DNA from: JAXMCI01 sp046349435
GTDB lineage: Bacteria; Pseudomonadota; Alphaproteobacteria; Dongiales; Dongiaceae
Assembly: GCA_046349435.1 (NCBI GenBank)
Contig: JAXMCI010000002.1
Span: 321,108 to 385,107, forward strand
DNA length: 64,000 nucleotides
Direction of reading: 5' to 3'
Made by a program: the position numbers and the translations under genes. The notes under the pieces are model-generated. The model was given only the letters and a program-made list of their open reading frames with translations, did not search any database and was not told the DNA's origin. Positions 1-8,436 of this stretch are shown here, in pieces (the first letter of the stretch is position 1; each line of letters starts with the position of its first letter).

Positions 1-575
1 AGCGCGCCCTCGATGCCGCGCTGGATGCGGCGATAGGCCGCCACCACCGGCCGGGCGGAGAAGGCCAGCGCCAGCGTCAGGTGCCAGGCCACCGACAGCG
101 CGACGGCGCCCGCCACGGCGGCGATGCCGCTGGCTGCGCTGCCATGCGCCAGGAACAGGCCGGCGAGCGAGATCCAGAAGAAGCCGGCCTTTGCATTGAG
201 CAGCATCAGCAGCAGGCCGCGCACCAGGCCGCCGGCGATCGAGGGCGGCACCTCCGGCAGCAGGGTCGCCTCCGCGGGAGCGGCGCGCCGGGCGAGCGCG
301 GCGCGCAGCGCCTGCGCGGCGATCCACAGCAGGTAGAGCCCGCCGCCGAGCCGCAGCGCCAGCGCCACGGCCGGGTGCTGCGCCGCGACCGCCGCGACGC
401 CGAAGACCGCGGCGAGGCCCCAGGCCGCCTCGCCGACGGCGATGCCGAGCGCCAGGCAGATGCCGGCGCGGCGGCCCTGCCGCGGCGCGGTGGCGAGCAT
501 CAGGGCGAAGTTGGGGCCAGGGCTCATCAGGGCGAGGCCGAAAGCGGCCCAGAAGGCGAGCAGCATGCCGATCAT
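1..575 (-). CDS. LysE/RhtB-family amino-acid exporter, C-terminus cut by window edge
   Basis: About 191 N-terminal residues are visible and the frame runs off the left edge; the family is usually 200-210 residues, so little is missing. The first helix carries SPGPNF at residues 18-23, the hallmark of LysE/RhtB translocators, and several more long hydrophobic segments follow. Proteins of this family export amino acids or related metabolites through the inner membrane; the substrate cannot be read from the sequence. The start is taken at the ATG at 575; an in-frame ATG at 566 is an alternative. It lies upstream of the peptide transporter genes on the same strand, with about 45 bp between it and the next stop codon, so it could be the distal gene of that operon, but nothing else links them. 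Confidence 0.85.
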   Translation of the reverse strand, partial: MIGMLLAFWAAFGLALMSPGPNFALMLATAPRQGRRAGICLALGIAVGEAAWGLAAVFGVAAVAAQHPAVALALRLGGGLYLLWIAAQALRAALARRAAPAEATLLPEVPPSIAGGLVRGLLLMLLNAKAGFFWISLAGLFLAHGSAASGIAAVAGAVALSVAWHLTLALAFSARPVVAAYRRIQRGIEGA

Positions 576-621
576 GGCGCGGACCCTGGCGCCGCCCGGC
601 GGCGTGCGTCAAGCGCCGGCG

Positions 622-1650
622 TCAGGCGCGGGCGACGGCCTCGGCGGGCTTCGCCGGGGTCGGCGTGTCCCAGTGGTGGCAGGCGACGCGGTGGCCGGCC
701 TCGACCGGCAGCAGCTCGGGCACCAGCCGGGCGCAGATCTCGGTTGCCTTGGGGCAGCGGGTACGGAAGATGCAGCCCGAGGGCGGGTTGAGCGGCGAGG
801 GCAGGTCGCCGGTCAGCACCAGCCGGCGGCGCGCCCGCTCCAGGTCGGGGTCGGGCAGCGGCACCGCCGAGATCAGCGCCTGGGTGTAGGGGTGGCGCGG
901 GTTGCGGTAGAGCTGCTCGCGCTCGGCGATCTCCGCGACCCGGCCGAGATAGAGCACCATGATGCGGTGGCTGATGTGCCGGACGACGGCGAGGTTGTGC
1001 GAGATGAAGATCAGCGCCAGCCCGGTGTCGCGCTGCAGGTCCATCAGCAGGTTGACGATCTGCGCCTGGATCGAGACGTCGAGCGCCGAGACCGGCTCGT
1101 CGCAGACGATCAGCCGGGGGTCGTTGACCATGGCGCGCGCGATGCCGATGCGCTGGCACTGGCCGCCGGAGAACTCGTGCGGGTAGCGGTTGACCTGCTG
1201 CGGCAGCAGCCCGACCTTGGCCATCATCGCCTGGACCCGGCGCTTGCGCTCGGCCGCCGGCAGCTCGGGCTGGAAGGTCTGCAGCGGCTCGCCGATGATC
1301 TGGCCGACCGTCATGCGCGGGTCGAGCGAGGCGAGCGGGTCCTGGAAGATGATCTGCATCTCGCGGCGCTTCTGGCGCATCGCCTCGGCCGGCAGCTTGC
1401 CGAGATCCTGGCCGAGCCAGACGACGCGGCCGCCGGCGGAGGGCAGCAGCTGGAGCACGGCGCGGCCGAGGGTCGACTTGCCGCAGCCCGATTCGCCGAC
1501 CAGCCCGAGCGTCTCGCCGGGGCGGAGATCGAAGCTGACGCCGTCGACCGCCTTGAGGACGGCCGGGTCGCGGCGCGACAGCAGTCCGGCGCGGCCGATC
1601 GTGAAATGGACCTTGAGGTCCTGCACCGAGAGCAGCGGCGCGCCGTTCAT
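622..1650 (-). CDS. Oligopeptide/dipeptide ABC transporter ATP-binding protein (OppF/DppF type)
   Basis: A 342-residue cytoplasmic ATPase that pairs with the OppD-type subunit to power peptide import. Walker A is GESGCGKST at residues 52-60, the ABC signature FSGGQ at about 160-164, and Walker B (LIVCDEP) at about 180-186. The C-terminal 60 residues form the extra oligopeptide-transporter domain with the cysteine cluster seen in this subfamily (CIFRTRCPKATEIC). Its ATG overlaps the stop of the upstream ATPase gene (ATGA), so translation is probably coupled. It is the last gene of the five-gene transporter operon running from about 6.3 kb. Substrate range (dipeptide, oligopeptide, nickel or another small solute) cannot be set from the ATPase alone. 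Confidence 0.93.
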   Translation of the reverse strand: MNGAPLLSVQDLKVHFTIGRAGLLSRRDPAVLKAVDGVSFDLRPGETLGLVGESGCGKSTLGRAVLQLLPSAGGRVVWLGQDLGKLPAEAMRQKRREMQIIFQDPLASLDPRMTVGQIIGEPLQTFQPELPAAERKRRVQAMMAKVGLLPQQVNRYPHEFSGGQCQRIGIARAMVNDPRLIVCDEPVSALDVSIQAQIVNLLMDLQRDTGLALIFISHNLAVVRHISHRIMVLYLGRVAEIAEREQLYRNPRHPYTQALISAVPLPDPDLERARRRLVLTGDLPSPLNPPSGCIFRTRCPKATEICARLVPELLPVEAGHRVACHHWDTPTPAKPAEAVARA

Positions 1651-2657
1651 GCCCCCTCCAGGTGGCAGGCCTTGACCCGGTCCGGCCCGACGGGGCGCAG
1701 CGCCGGCAGCGCGGCGCGGCAGATCTCCATGCGCCGGGCGCAGCGCTCGTAGAAGGCGCAGCCCGGCGGCAGGCGCTGCAGGTTGGGGGGCTGGCCGGCG
1801 ATGGTCTGCAGCCGGTCCTCGTCGTCGGCGTCGAGCCGCGGCATGGAGCGCAGCAGGCCGACCGTGTAGGGGTGCTGCGGCCGGTAGAAGATCTCGCGCA
1901 CCGGCCCGGCCTCGACCACCCGGCCGGCATACATGACCATGACCCGGTCGACCAGGCCGGCGATGACGCCGAGATCGTGGGTGACCAGCGCCACGGCGGT
2001 GCGGCCCTCGGCGCTGATCTCGCGGATCAGGTCGAGGATCTGCGCCTGCACCGTGACGTCGAGCGCGGTGGTCGGCTCGTCGGCGATCAGCAGCTCGGGC
2101 TGGCAGAGCAGCGCCATGGCGATCATCACCCGCTGGCGCATGCCGCCGGAGAACTCGTGCGGATACATGTCGACGCGCCGCGCCGCCTCGGGGATCTGCA
2201 CCCGCTCGAGCATGGCGACGGCGGCGTCGCGCGCCGCGCGCTCGCCGATGCCGCGGTGGGTGACCAGCACCTCGGTGAGCTGGCGGCGCACCGTCAGGTA
2301 GGGGTTGAGCGAGGTCATCGGGTCCTGGAAGATCATCGCGATCTTCGTGCCGCGCACCCGGTTGAGCTGCTCGGGCGGCAGGTTGAGGATCTCCTGCCCG
2401 CTGAAGCGCACGCTGCCCGTGGCGCGGCCATTGCCGGCGAGCAGCCCCATGATCGACATGAAGATCTGGCTCTTGCCGGAGCCCGACTCGCCGACGATGC
2501 CGAGCGTCTCGCCGCGGTCGATCGCGAAGCTCACCTGGTTGACCGCGTGCACCGCCCCTTCCGGCGTGTCGAACACCGTCTGCAGCCCGTCCACCGCCAG
2601 CACCGGTGCCGCCGGCAGGGTGGCCGGGATCGGGCTCTCCACCGCCACTACCGCCAC
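1647..2657 (-). CDS. Oligopeptide/dipeptide ABC transporter ATP-binding protein (OppD/DppD type)
   Basis: Second ATPase of the peptide importer, 336 residues from a GTG at 2657. That start has a good ribosome site (GGAGGG, 8 nt upstream) and gives the usual OppD length. The frame stays open further upstream only because it crosses a palindromic repeat whose translation (MDPGFRRDD) is a familiar artefact, so the longer version starting at 2720 is rejected. Walker A is GESGSGKSQ, the ABC signature FSGGM, and Walker B LLIADEP; the last 70 residues are the oligopeptide-transporter C-terminal domain. GTGs at 2648 and 2642 remain possible. The gene overlaps the next ATPase by 4 nt. Confidence 0.92.
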   Translation of the reverse strand: MAVVAVESPIPATLPAAPVLAVDGLQTVFDTPEGAVHAVNQVSFAIDRGETLGIVGESGSGKSQIFMSIMGLLAGNGRATGSVRFSGQEILNLPPEQLNRVRGTKIAMIFQDPMTSLNPYLTVRRQLTEVLVTHRGIGERAARDAAVAMLERVQIPEAARRVDMYPHEFSGGMRQRVMIAMALLCQPELLIADEPTTALDVTVQAQILDLIREISAEGRTAVALVTHDLGVIAGLVDRVMVMYAGRVVEAGPVREIFYRPQHPYTVGLLRSMPRLDADDEDRLQTIAGQPPNLQRLPPGCAFYERCARRMEICRAALPALRPVGPDRVKACHLEGA

Positions 2658-2690
2658 GATGCGCGCCCTCCGGGCGCCGCCATCTTCTCG

Positions 2691-2775
2691 GCTGTCATCC
2701 CGGCGAAAGCCGGGATCCATCCATCCACCGCCGCGATGTTGCGAGATGGATCCCGGCTTTCGCCGGGATGACAGC
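2691..2775. repeat. Dispersed palindromic repeat, family A, two perfect 30-bp arms
   Basis: Positions 2691-2720 and 2746-2775 are perfect reverse complements separated by 25 bp. Each arm is itself a hairpin around CCCGGCGAAAGCCGGG. Partial copies of the same unit lie at 18101-18162 and near 63885. It sits between the permease and ATPase genes of the transporter operon, where such elements often change the relative amounts of subunits by stabilising upstream mRNA. Confidence 0.9.
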
Positions 2776-2816
2776 GAGGGGCGGATCGACGGGCAGGGTT
2801 CGCCAGCATGCCGGCC

Positions 2817-3704
2817 TCACCGGTCCTTCGGGTCGAGGGCGTCGCGCAGCCCGTCGCCGATGAAGTTGAGGCAGAAGAGGGTGATCGCCAGCACCACGCC
2901 GGGCAGCAGCCCCCAGGGCGCCGTCTCCATGGTGTGGGCGCCCTCGCTGACCAGCGTGCCCCAGCTCGAGCCCGGCTCCTGCACGCCCATGCCGAGGAAG
3001 CTGATGAAGGACTCGGTGAGGATCACCGTCGGCACGGTCAGCGTGACGTAGACGACCACCGGCCCGAGCGCGTTGGGGATGATGTGCCGGCGGACGATGG
3101 CGAGCGGCCTCACCCCGCCGGCGACGGCGCTCTCGACGAACTCCTTGCGCCGGAGGCTGATCGCCTGGCCGCGCACGATGCGCGCCATGTCGAGCCAGGT
3201 GACGGCGCCGATCGCCAGGTAGATCAGCACGATGTTCCGGCCGAACACCACGGTCAGCAGGATGACGAAGAAGATGAACGGGATGGAGTAGAGGATGTCG
3301 ACGATGCGCATCAGCAGCCCGTCGAGCCGGCCGCCGACGAAGCCGGCCGTGGCGCCCCAGGCGACGCCGATCACCAGGCTGACCAGGCTGGCGACGGCGC
3401 CGACCATGAGCGACACCTGCCCGCCATAGAGGGTGCGCACGAACAGGTCGCGGCCGTTCTGGTCGGTGCCGAACAGGTAGCCGCGGGACCAGTCGGGCGG
3501 CGCCGAGATCATGTCCCAGTCGACGTCGTCGGGGGCGCGCAGCCCCAGCCAGGGCGCGGCGAAGCAGGCGACGGCGATGATCGCCAGCACGATCACGCTG
3601 CCGACGGCCGCCTTGTTGCGCATGAAGCGGCGGCGGGCATCGTCCCACAGGCTGCGCCCGGCGATCTCCGCCGCGCCGGCCGCGGTGAGGGTGGCGTCGG
3701 TCAT
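2817..3704 (-). CDS. Peptide ABC transporter permease (OppC/DppC type)
   Basis: 295-residue inner-membrane permease. After a short cytoplasmic N-terminus there is a first membrane helix at roughly residues 35-55, a periplasmic stretch with the GTDQNGRD motif typical of DppC/OppC proteins, then about five helices carrying the BPD-transporter inner-membrane component motif. The cytoplasmic EAA-like loop is recognisable around VESAVAGGVRPLAIVRRH. It forms the channel with the OppB-type permease. Only 4 nt separate its start from the upstream permease stop. Downstream lies a large palindromic repeat before the ATPase genes. Length and motifs are normal and nothing in the gene is unusual. Confidence 0.93.
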   Translation of the reverse strand: MTDATLTAAGAAEIAGRSLWDDARRRFMRNKAAVGSVIVLAIIAVACFAAPWLGLRAPDDVDWDMISAPPDWSRGYLFGTDQNGRDLFVRTLYGGQVSLMVGAVASLVSLVIGVAWGATAGFVGGRLDGLLMRIVDILYSIPFIFFVILLTVVFGRNIVLIYLAIGAVTWLDMARIVRGQAISLRRKEFVESAVAGGVRPLAIVRRHIIPNALGPVVVYVTLTVPTVILTESFISFLGMGVQEPGSSWGTLVSEGAHTMETAPWGLLPGVVLAITLFCLNFIGDGLRDALDPKDR

Positions 3705-3708
3705 GGCG

Positions 3709-4626
3709 TCAGTCGTAGCGGACCTTGGGGTCGAGCAGCCCGTAGGCCAGGTCGGCCGCCAGGTTGCACAGGATGATGATGAAGCCGTAGAAGATGGTCA
3801 CCCCCATGACCAGCGTGTAGTCGCGGTTGATCGCCGCCTGGATGAAGTAGCGGCCGATCCCGGGGATGCTGAAGATCTGCTCGATGATCACCGAGCCGGT
3901 GACGATGTTGGCGATCGCCGGCCCGAGGAAGGAGACCACCGGCAGGATCGCCGCGCGCATCGCATGGCGCGTCAGGGTGATCCGCTCCGGCAGGCCCTTG
4001 GCCCGCGCCGTGCGCACGTAGTTGCTGTGCAGCACCTCGATCATGCTGCCCCGGGTGAGGCGCCCCACGGCGGCGATCTGCGGCAGGCAGAGGGCGATCA
4101 CCGGCAGCACGAGGTTGCTCGGCCTGTCCCAGCCGCCGACCGGCAGCCAGGCGAGCCAGAGGCCGAATACCAGGGTCAGCACCGGCGCCACCACGAAGTT
4201 GGGCACGGCCAGCCCGGTCATCGACAGGCCCATCACCGCGTAGTCGGCCCAGCCGTTCTGGTGCAGCGCCGCCCAGACGCCGGCGCCGACGCCGAGCACC
4301 AGGGCCAGCACCATGGCGATCAGCCCGAGCTGCAGCGAGGTCGGGAAGCCGGCGAAGATGAGGTCGCTGACGCTGTAGTCGCGATAGTGGAACGACGGCC
4401 CGAAATCGCCCTGCGCCAGCCCGCCGAGATAGCGCAGGAACTGCTGCGCCACCGGCTCGTCGAGGTGATAGGCCTTCTTGAGGTTGGCCTCGATCTCCAC
4501 CGGCAGGCGCCGCTCGGTGTCGAAGGGGCCGCCCGGCGCCAGCCGGATCATGAAGAACGAGACGAGGATGATGATGAACAGGGTGGGGATGGCGCCGCCC
4601 ATCCGCCGGAGGAAATAGTTCAGCAA
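3709..4626 (-). CDS. Peptide ABC transporter permease (OppB/DppB type), TTG start
   Basis: 305-residue inner-membrane permease opening MLNYFLRRMGGAIPTLF, the classic OppB/DppB N-terminus, with PGGPF about residue 32 and six predicted membrane helices. The EAA-type loop is seen in YVRTARAKGLPE. The N-terminus fits the family only if translation begins at the TTG at 4626; no ATG gives a family-like start. A weak GAGAG lies about 11 nt upstream. A 34-bp perfect palindrome separates it from the substrate-binding protein gene upstream, and it is 4 nt from the next permease, so the two permeases are probably translated together. Combined with the rest of the operon this is a complete importer. Confidence 0.9.
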   Translation of the reverse strand: MLNYFLRRMGGAIPTLFIIILVSFFMIRLAPGGPFDTERRLPVEIEANLKKAYHLDEPVAQQFLRYLGGLAQGDFGPSFHYRDYSVSDLIFAGFPTSLQLGLIAMVLALVLGVGAGVWAALHQNGWADYAVMGLSMTGLAVPNFVVAPVLTLVFGLWLAWLPVGGWDRPSNLVLPVIALCLPQIAAVGRLTRGSMIEVLHSNYVRTARAKGLPERITLTRHAMRAAILPVVSFLGPAIANIVTGSVIIEQIFSIPGIGRYFIQAAINRDYTLVMGVTIFYGFIIILCNLAADLAYGLLDPKVRYD

Positions 4627-4655
4627 GATCGCTCTCGGGAACCGATGATCGCCGT

Positions 4656-4689
4656 TCGTCCCGGCCGGCCGCGCGGCCGGCCGGGACGA
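4656..4689. terminator. Perfect 34-bp palindrome between binding-protein and permease genes
   Basis: Two perfect 17-bp arms (4656-4672 and 4673-4689) meet without a spacer, giving a very strong GC hairpin in the oppA-oppB intergenic region. No U-run follows, so it is more likely an attenuator or an mRNA-stabilising hairpin for the abundant binding-protein transcript than a full terminator. Confidence 0.6.
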
Positions 4690-4696
4690 GGCGATG

Positions 4697-6295
4697 CTAC
4701 TTCATCGACATGTAGCGCCCGAGATGGATGTCGAGAAGGTTGAAGTCCCAGCCTGCGACCTTCGGCGACAGCATGTGCTTGGTGACGTAGAAGTAGATCG
4801 GGATCATCGGCACGTCGTCGAGGAACGCCCGCTCCGCCTCCTGCAGCAGCTTGAGGCGGGCCGGCTGGTCGACCGTCTTCTGCGCCTCGGCCAGCAGGTC
4901 GTCGTACTTCTTGTTGTTGTAGCCGGCGTCGTTCTGCGGCCCGGCGTTGGACAGGAACATCTGCTCGAAGGTGTAGGGGTCCATGTAGTCGCCGATCCAC
5001 GCGGCGCGGGCCACCTCGAAGCTCTTCTGCTTGCGGGTGTCGAGATAGACCTTCCACTCCTGGTTGGTGATGGTGGCGTCGACGCCGAGCGCCTTCTTCC
5101 ACATGCTCTGGATCGCGACGGCGATCTTCTTGTGGTTCTCGCTGGTGTTGTAGAGGATCTCGACCTTGAGCGGCTTGTCGGGGCCGTAGCCGGCCTCCTT
5201 GTAGAGCTTCTGCGCCTCCTTGACCCGGTCGGCCTGGCTCATCTTGGCGAAGTCGAGCGACTGCTGCTCGTAGCCCGGCATGCCCGGCGGCACCCAGCCA
5301 TAGGCCGGCAGCTCGCCCGCCTGGGTGATCTTCTCGACGATCAGGTCGCGGTCGATCGCCATCGCCAGGGCGCGGCGCAGCTTGAGGTCCTTGCCCAGCG
5401 GGTCCTTGGTCAGGTTGATGACGTAGTAGTAGGTGCCGAGATAGGGCTCGTTGTGGAACTGGTCGGCCATGTTGGCCTTGATCCACTTGATCTGGTCGTT
5501 CGGCACCTCGTAGGTGGCGTCGAGCTCGCCGGCGCGGAAGCGCTTCAGCTCCTCGCCGATATCCTCGGTCGGGTAGAACACCGTCTTGTCGAGCTTGACC
5601 GAGGCGGCGTCGTGGAAGTTCGGGTTGCGCACCACGGTCAGCGAGGCCTGCGGCTTCCAGTCCTGCAGCACGTAGGCGCCGTTGCTGATCAGGTTGCCCG
5701 GCCGGGTCCACTTGTCGCCGAACTTCTCGATCGAGGCCTTGTTGACGGGGAAGCCGATATTGTGCCGGACCAGCTGCAGGAAGTGCGCGGTCGGCGCGGT
5801 CAGCGTGATCTGCAGCGTGTAGTCGTCGATCGCCTTGACGCCGAGCTTGCTCAGGTCCTTCTCGGTGCCGGCGGTGATCTCGGCGGCGTTGACGACCGGC
5901 TCCAGGATGTAGGCGTAGGGCGAGGCGGTCGCCGGGTCGACGGCGCGCTGGTAGGAATAGACGAAGTCCTGGGCGGTCAGCTTCTCGCCGTTGGACCACT
6001 TGCCGTCCTGGCGCAGCTTGAAGGTGTAGACCTTGCCGTCGTCGCTGATCGTCCAGGACTCGGCGGCGCCGGGCACCACCTCGGCCTTCGGCCCGTAGGT
6101 CGTCAGCCCCTCGAACAGGTCGGCGGTGATGTTGATCTCCGGCACGCCCTCGAGCTTGTGCGGATCGAGGGTCTGCGGCTCGGCGCCGTTGCCGCGGTTG
6201 AGGACCGTCTCGGCCTGCGCGACGGCCACGGCGCTGCCCAGCGCCAGCACCGAGGCCAGCGCCGCCAGCCTCAGGCGCGCGAACATGCTTGTCAT
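4697..6295 (-). CDS. Family 5 peptide-binding protein of ABC transporter (OppA/DppA type)
   Basis: 532-residue periplasmic solute-binding protein. The start at 6295 gives a clean Sec signal peptide (MTSMFARLRLAALASV, cleavage after AQA at about residue 28) and has a strong ribosome site (AAAAGGGAGC). The mature protein begins ETVLNRGNGAEPQTLDPHK, the standard opening of family 5 binding proteins, and includes TFKLRQDGKWSNGEKLTAQD and LRRALAMAIDRD, both characteristic. It captures peptides in the periplasm and delivers them to the OppB/C permeases encoded downstream. The open frame extends 53 codons further upstream but without a signal peptide there. It is the promoter-proximal gene of the operon. 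Confidence 0.94.
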   Translation of the reverse strand: MTSMFARLRLAALASVLALGSAVAVAQAETVLNRGNGAEPQTLDPHKLEGVPEINITADLFEGLTTYGPKAEVVPGAAESWTISDDGKVYTFKLRQDGKWSNGEKLTAQDFVYSYQRAVDPATASPYAYILEPVVNAAEITAGTEKDLSKLGVKAIDDYTLQITLTAPTAHFLQLVRHNIGFPVNKASIEKFGDKWTRPGNLISNGAYVLQDWKPQASLTVVRNPNFHDAASVKLDKTVFYPTEDIGEELKRFRAGELDATYEVPNDQIKWIKANMADQFHNEPYLGTYYYVINLTKDPLGKDLKLRRALAMAIDRDLIVEKITQAGELPAYGWVPPGMPGYEQQSLDFAKMSQADRVKEAQKLYKEAGYGPDKPLKVEILYNTSENHKKIAVAIQSMWKKALGVDATITNQEWKVYLDTRKQKSFEVARAAWIGDYMDPYTFEQMFLSNAGPQNDAGYNNKKYDDLLAEAQKTVDQPARLKLLQEAERAFLDDVPMIPIYFYVTKHMLSPKVAGWDFNLLDIHLGRYMSMK

Positions 6296-6434
6296 GCGAT
6301 GCTCCCTTTTCTCGTGAACCCAACGCATTGTCGCGGGCGCCGCGCCAGAGGCCGGCGCCCTTTGCCCGGAGTGTGGCGGGAATCCCCCGGGGCCAGCAAG
6401 CGGGATTGTCGTTTCTGGAATGTTCCGCTGCGGC

Positions 6435-6920
6435 TCAGCGACGAGCCTTTCCACGCGGCGGCAGGGCGGCCATCTCGCGGCGCAGCGCCATCAGCAGCTC
6501 GCCGAGCCGGTTCTCCCCCTCGCCGTCGCGGCTGCGGCCCCAGAAATGGTCGCTGGCCGAGAGATGGATCAGTGGCGCCGCCCCGGTCGCGAGCAGGCGC
6601 ACGCCCAGCGCGCGGTTCTGCTCGAACTTGGCGCGGAGCGCCAGCGCCATCACCGCCAGCCGCCGCTCCGCCCAGTCCGGCCGCACGGCGAGCGAGCGGT
6701 CCTGGCCGAGCTTGCGGGCCCGTGCCGCGCTCTCCGCCGCGCGGATCCGCGCCGCTACCGCCGGGTCGGGGTACTTCAGCGCCTGATAGCAGTGCTCGAC
6801 GCTGGGCCAGCGCACCCCGTCGAGGGTGAAGGGGTGCGGCGAGAAGTTGGACAGCCAGCCGGTGGCGGGGTCCTTCGAATGGAACCAGACCGGGGAGGAC
6901 AGTGGGTCGGGGTCGTTCAT
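6435..6920 (-). CDS. NADAR family protein (YbiA-like, DUF1768)
   Basis: 161 residues, the normal size for this family. WLSNFSPHPFTLDG followed by WPSVEHCYQALKY in the first 45 residues, and DHFWGRSRDGEGENRLG near the end, are the conserved blocks of NADAR (NAD and ADP-ribose) proteins. Family members hydrolyse N-glycosidic bonds: YbiA and plant fusions act on damaged riboflavin pathway intermediates and other members remove ADP-ribose from guanine in DNA. Which applies here is not decidable. The start at ATG 6920 is preferred; ATG 6959 is in frame. It is divergent from the serine hydrolase gene at 6984, with only about 60 bp between them. Confidence 0.85.
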   Translation of the reverse strand: MNDPDPLSSPVWFHSKDPATGWLSNFSPHPFTLDGVRWPSVEHCYQALKYPDPAVAARIRAAESAARARKLGQDRSLAVRPDWAERRLAVMALALRAKFEQNRALGVRLLATGAAPLIHLSASDHFWGRSRDGEGENRLGELLMALRREMAALPPRGKARR

Positions 6921-6983
6921 CTTGCGCAATTCGTCGCCGGGGATAGGCTCGCTGCCCATTGGGGAGTGCTGCTCATCCTGCTC

Positions 6984-7856
6984 ATGCCGGACGCGATCGT
7001 CGACAGCGGAGAGGCCGTCCGGGCGAGCCCGCTCGCCTGGCTGCGCGCCGTGCTGGCGGCGGCCGGCATCGATCCGGCGGGCGCGGCGGTCGATCTGCGC
7101 CTGGACGGGCCGCGGCCGCTGCGCGTCGCCCATCGCGCCGGCGTGCCGGTGCACCCGGCGAGCCTCTGCAAGCTGTTCTTCCTGGCGGCGGCGCAGGCCT
7201 GGCTCGAGACCGGCCGGCTCGAGGCCGGCCCGGAGCTGGAGCGCGCGCTGGCCGCGATGATCCGCGAGTCCAGCAACGACGCGACCAGCTACGTCCTCGA
7301 CCGCCTCACCGGGACAACGTCCGGGCCGGAGCTGGCGCCGGCCGCGCTCGCCGAATGGATGGTGCGCCGCGGCGCGGTCAACCGCCACTTCCAGGCCGCG
7401 GGCCCGTTTGCGGCCGGCTGCAACCTGACCCAGAAGACCTGGGCGGACGGCCCCTATGGCCGCGAGCGCCAGGGCCGCGCCATCGACCCGCATGGCGGCA
7501 ACCGGCTCAGCGCGTCGGCCGTCGCCGACCTGCTCGACGCCATCGCCGCCGGCCGCGCCGTCAGCCCGGCGCGCTCGGCGGCGATGCTCGCGTTGCTCGA
7601 GCGCGACCTCGATCCCGCCAGGCGCGCGCCCGGCGACCAGGTCGAGGGCTTCCTCGGCGCCGGCCTGCCGCCGGGCAGCCGCCTCTGGTCGAAGTCCGGC
7701 TGGACCAGCACGCTGCGCCACGACGCTGCCCTGGTCGCGCTGCCCGGCGGCGTCCGCTTCCGGCTGGTGGTGCTGACCGAGGGCCGCGCCGCGTCGGCCG
7801 ACGCCCGCGCCCTGCCGGCGCTGGCGGCGGCGGTGGTGCGCGATGTCGAGAGGTGA
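6984..7856 (+). CDS. Class A beta-lactamase-fold serine hydrolase without signal peptide
   Basis: 290 residues. The three active-site elements of the class A beta-lactamase/transpeptidase fold are present: SLCK (residues 60-63) as the SxxK nucleophile motif, SND (97-99) in place of SDN, and KSG in WSKSGWTS near residue 233 in place of KTG. The start chosen (ATG 6984) leaves no secretion signal, so the protein is predicted cytoplasmic, which is unusual for a penicillin-interacting enzyme and argues for an esterase, amidase or peptidase role instead of antibiotic resistance. It is divergently transcribed from the NADAR gene. No beta-lactamase activity should be assumed from this sequence. Confidence 0.75.
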   Translation: MPDAIVDSGEAVRASPLAWLRAVLAAAGIDPAGAAVDLRLDGPRPLRVAHRAGVPVHPASLCKLFFLAAAQAWLETGRLEAGPELERALAAMIRESSNDATSYVLDRLTGTTSGPELAPAALAEWMVRRGAVNRHFQAAGPFAAGCNLTQKTWADGPYGRERQGRAIDPHGGNRLSASAVADLLDAIAAGRAVSPARSAAMLALLERDLDPARRAPGDQVEGFLGAGLPPGSRLWSKSGWTSTLRHDAALVALPGGVRFRLVVLTEGRAASADARALPALAAAVVRDVER

Positions 7857-7896
7857 GGGTGGCGGGCGCCGGCGCGGCGGAGAGGTGGAACATCGG

Positions 7897-7968
7897 CACG
7901 CCGAGGCGCCGAGGACGCCGAGGGAGCGACGGCCGGGCCTGTGGCCTTCTTCTCGGCGCCTCGGCGTG
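7897..7968. repeat. Dispersed palindromic repeat, family B, copy 1
   Basis: Arms 7897-7913 and 7952-7968 are perfect 17-bp reverse complements (CACGCCGAGGCGCCGAG in the left arm) with a 38-bp centre. A second copy of nearly identical arm sequence is at 13197-13320. It fills the gap between the convergent ends of the serine hydrolase and the PUA/EVE-like gene and could serve as a bidirectional terminator. Confidence 0.75.
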
Positions 7969-8025
7969 AATCGCGCGATGGCTCGGCGGCGGCGCCGCCG
8001 TGCCGACCTCGCCCTTCGGCGGTGC

Positions 8026-8436
8026 TCAGAAGAACGTGCCGAGGAATACGGCCGCCGCGTGAGAGATGCCGCCGATCTTGTTCGTGGCCTGGCGGTAGAA
8101 CTTGAAGTTGAGCTCGGTTTCGGGGCGGCCGTCGTTCCATGTCGCGAAGGACTTGAGCTCGGCCCGGCCAAGCCGCCGCTTCGCCAGCGCCGTGCGGCGG
8201 ACGGCGACGTTCACCCGCGGCGTCTGCCGGGCGATGCCCGGCTGCCGCGCCACGGGCTCGGCCGCCGTCACCACGCCGCGGGCGACCAGGCCCGGGCCAC
8301 CCTCGGTCTCGCTGGCGAAGAGGAAGACCGTGTCGCCCGGGGCGATCGCCTTGCCGCCATACATCGTCTTCTGCGCGGCGAAGGCGAAGGTCTCCGCCCG
8401 CGGATCGTCGATCGCCGCCTTGATCACGTAGGCCAT
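8026..8436 (-). CDS. Small PUA/EVE-like protein of unknown function behind indolepyruvate oxidoreductase
   Basis: 136 residues from ATG 8436, which lies 16 bp after the stop of the large oxidoreductase gene, so the two are almost certainly cotranscribed. The frame is open further upstream but that part is a shadow of the oxidoreductase. I do not recognise a firm family. The pattern of a short N-terminal strand, then GDTVFLFASETEGGPGLVARGVV, resembles the beta-barrel core of PUA/EVE/ASCH-like domains, in which a loop near the start binds modified bases or nucleotides. No catalytic residues are evident, there is no signal peptide or membrane segment, and the C-terminus is aromatic (FYRQATNKIGG, then VFLGTFF). 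Confidence 0.6.
   Translation of the reverse strand: MAYVIKAAIDDPRAETFAFAAQKTMYGGKAIAPGDTVFLFASETEGGPGLVARGVVTAAEPVARQPGIARQTPRVNVAVRRTALAKRRLGRAELKSFATWNDGRPETELNFKFYRQATNKIGGISHAAAVFLGTFF

Noticed and set aside
6984..7856. Antibiotic-resistance beta-lactamase
   Set aside because: Active-site motifs differ (SND, KSG), there is no signal peptide, and no resistance context is present.
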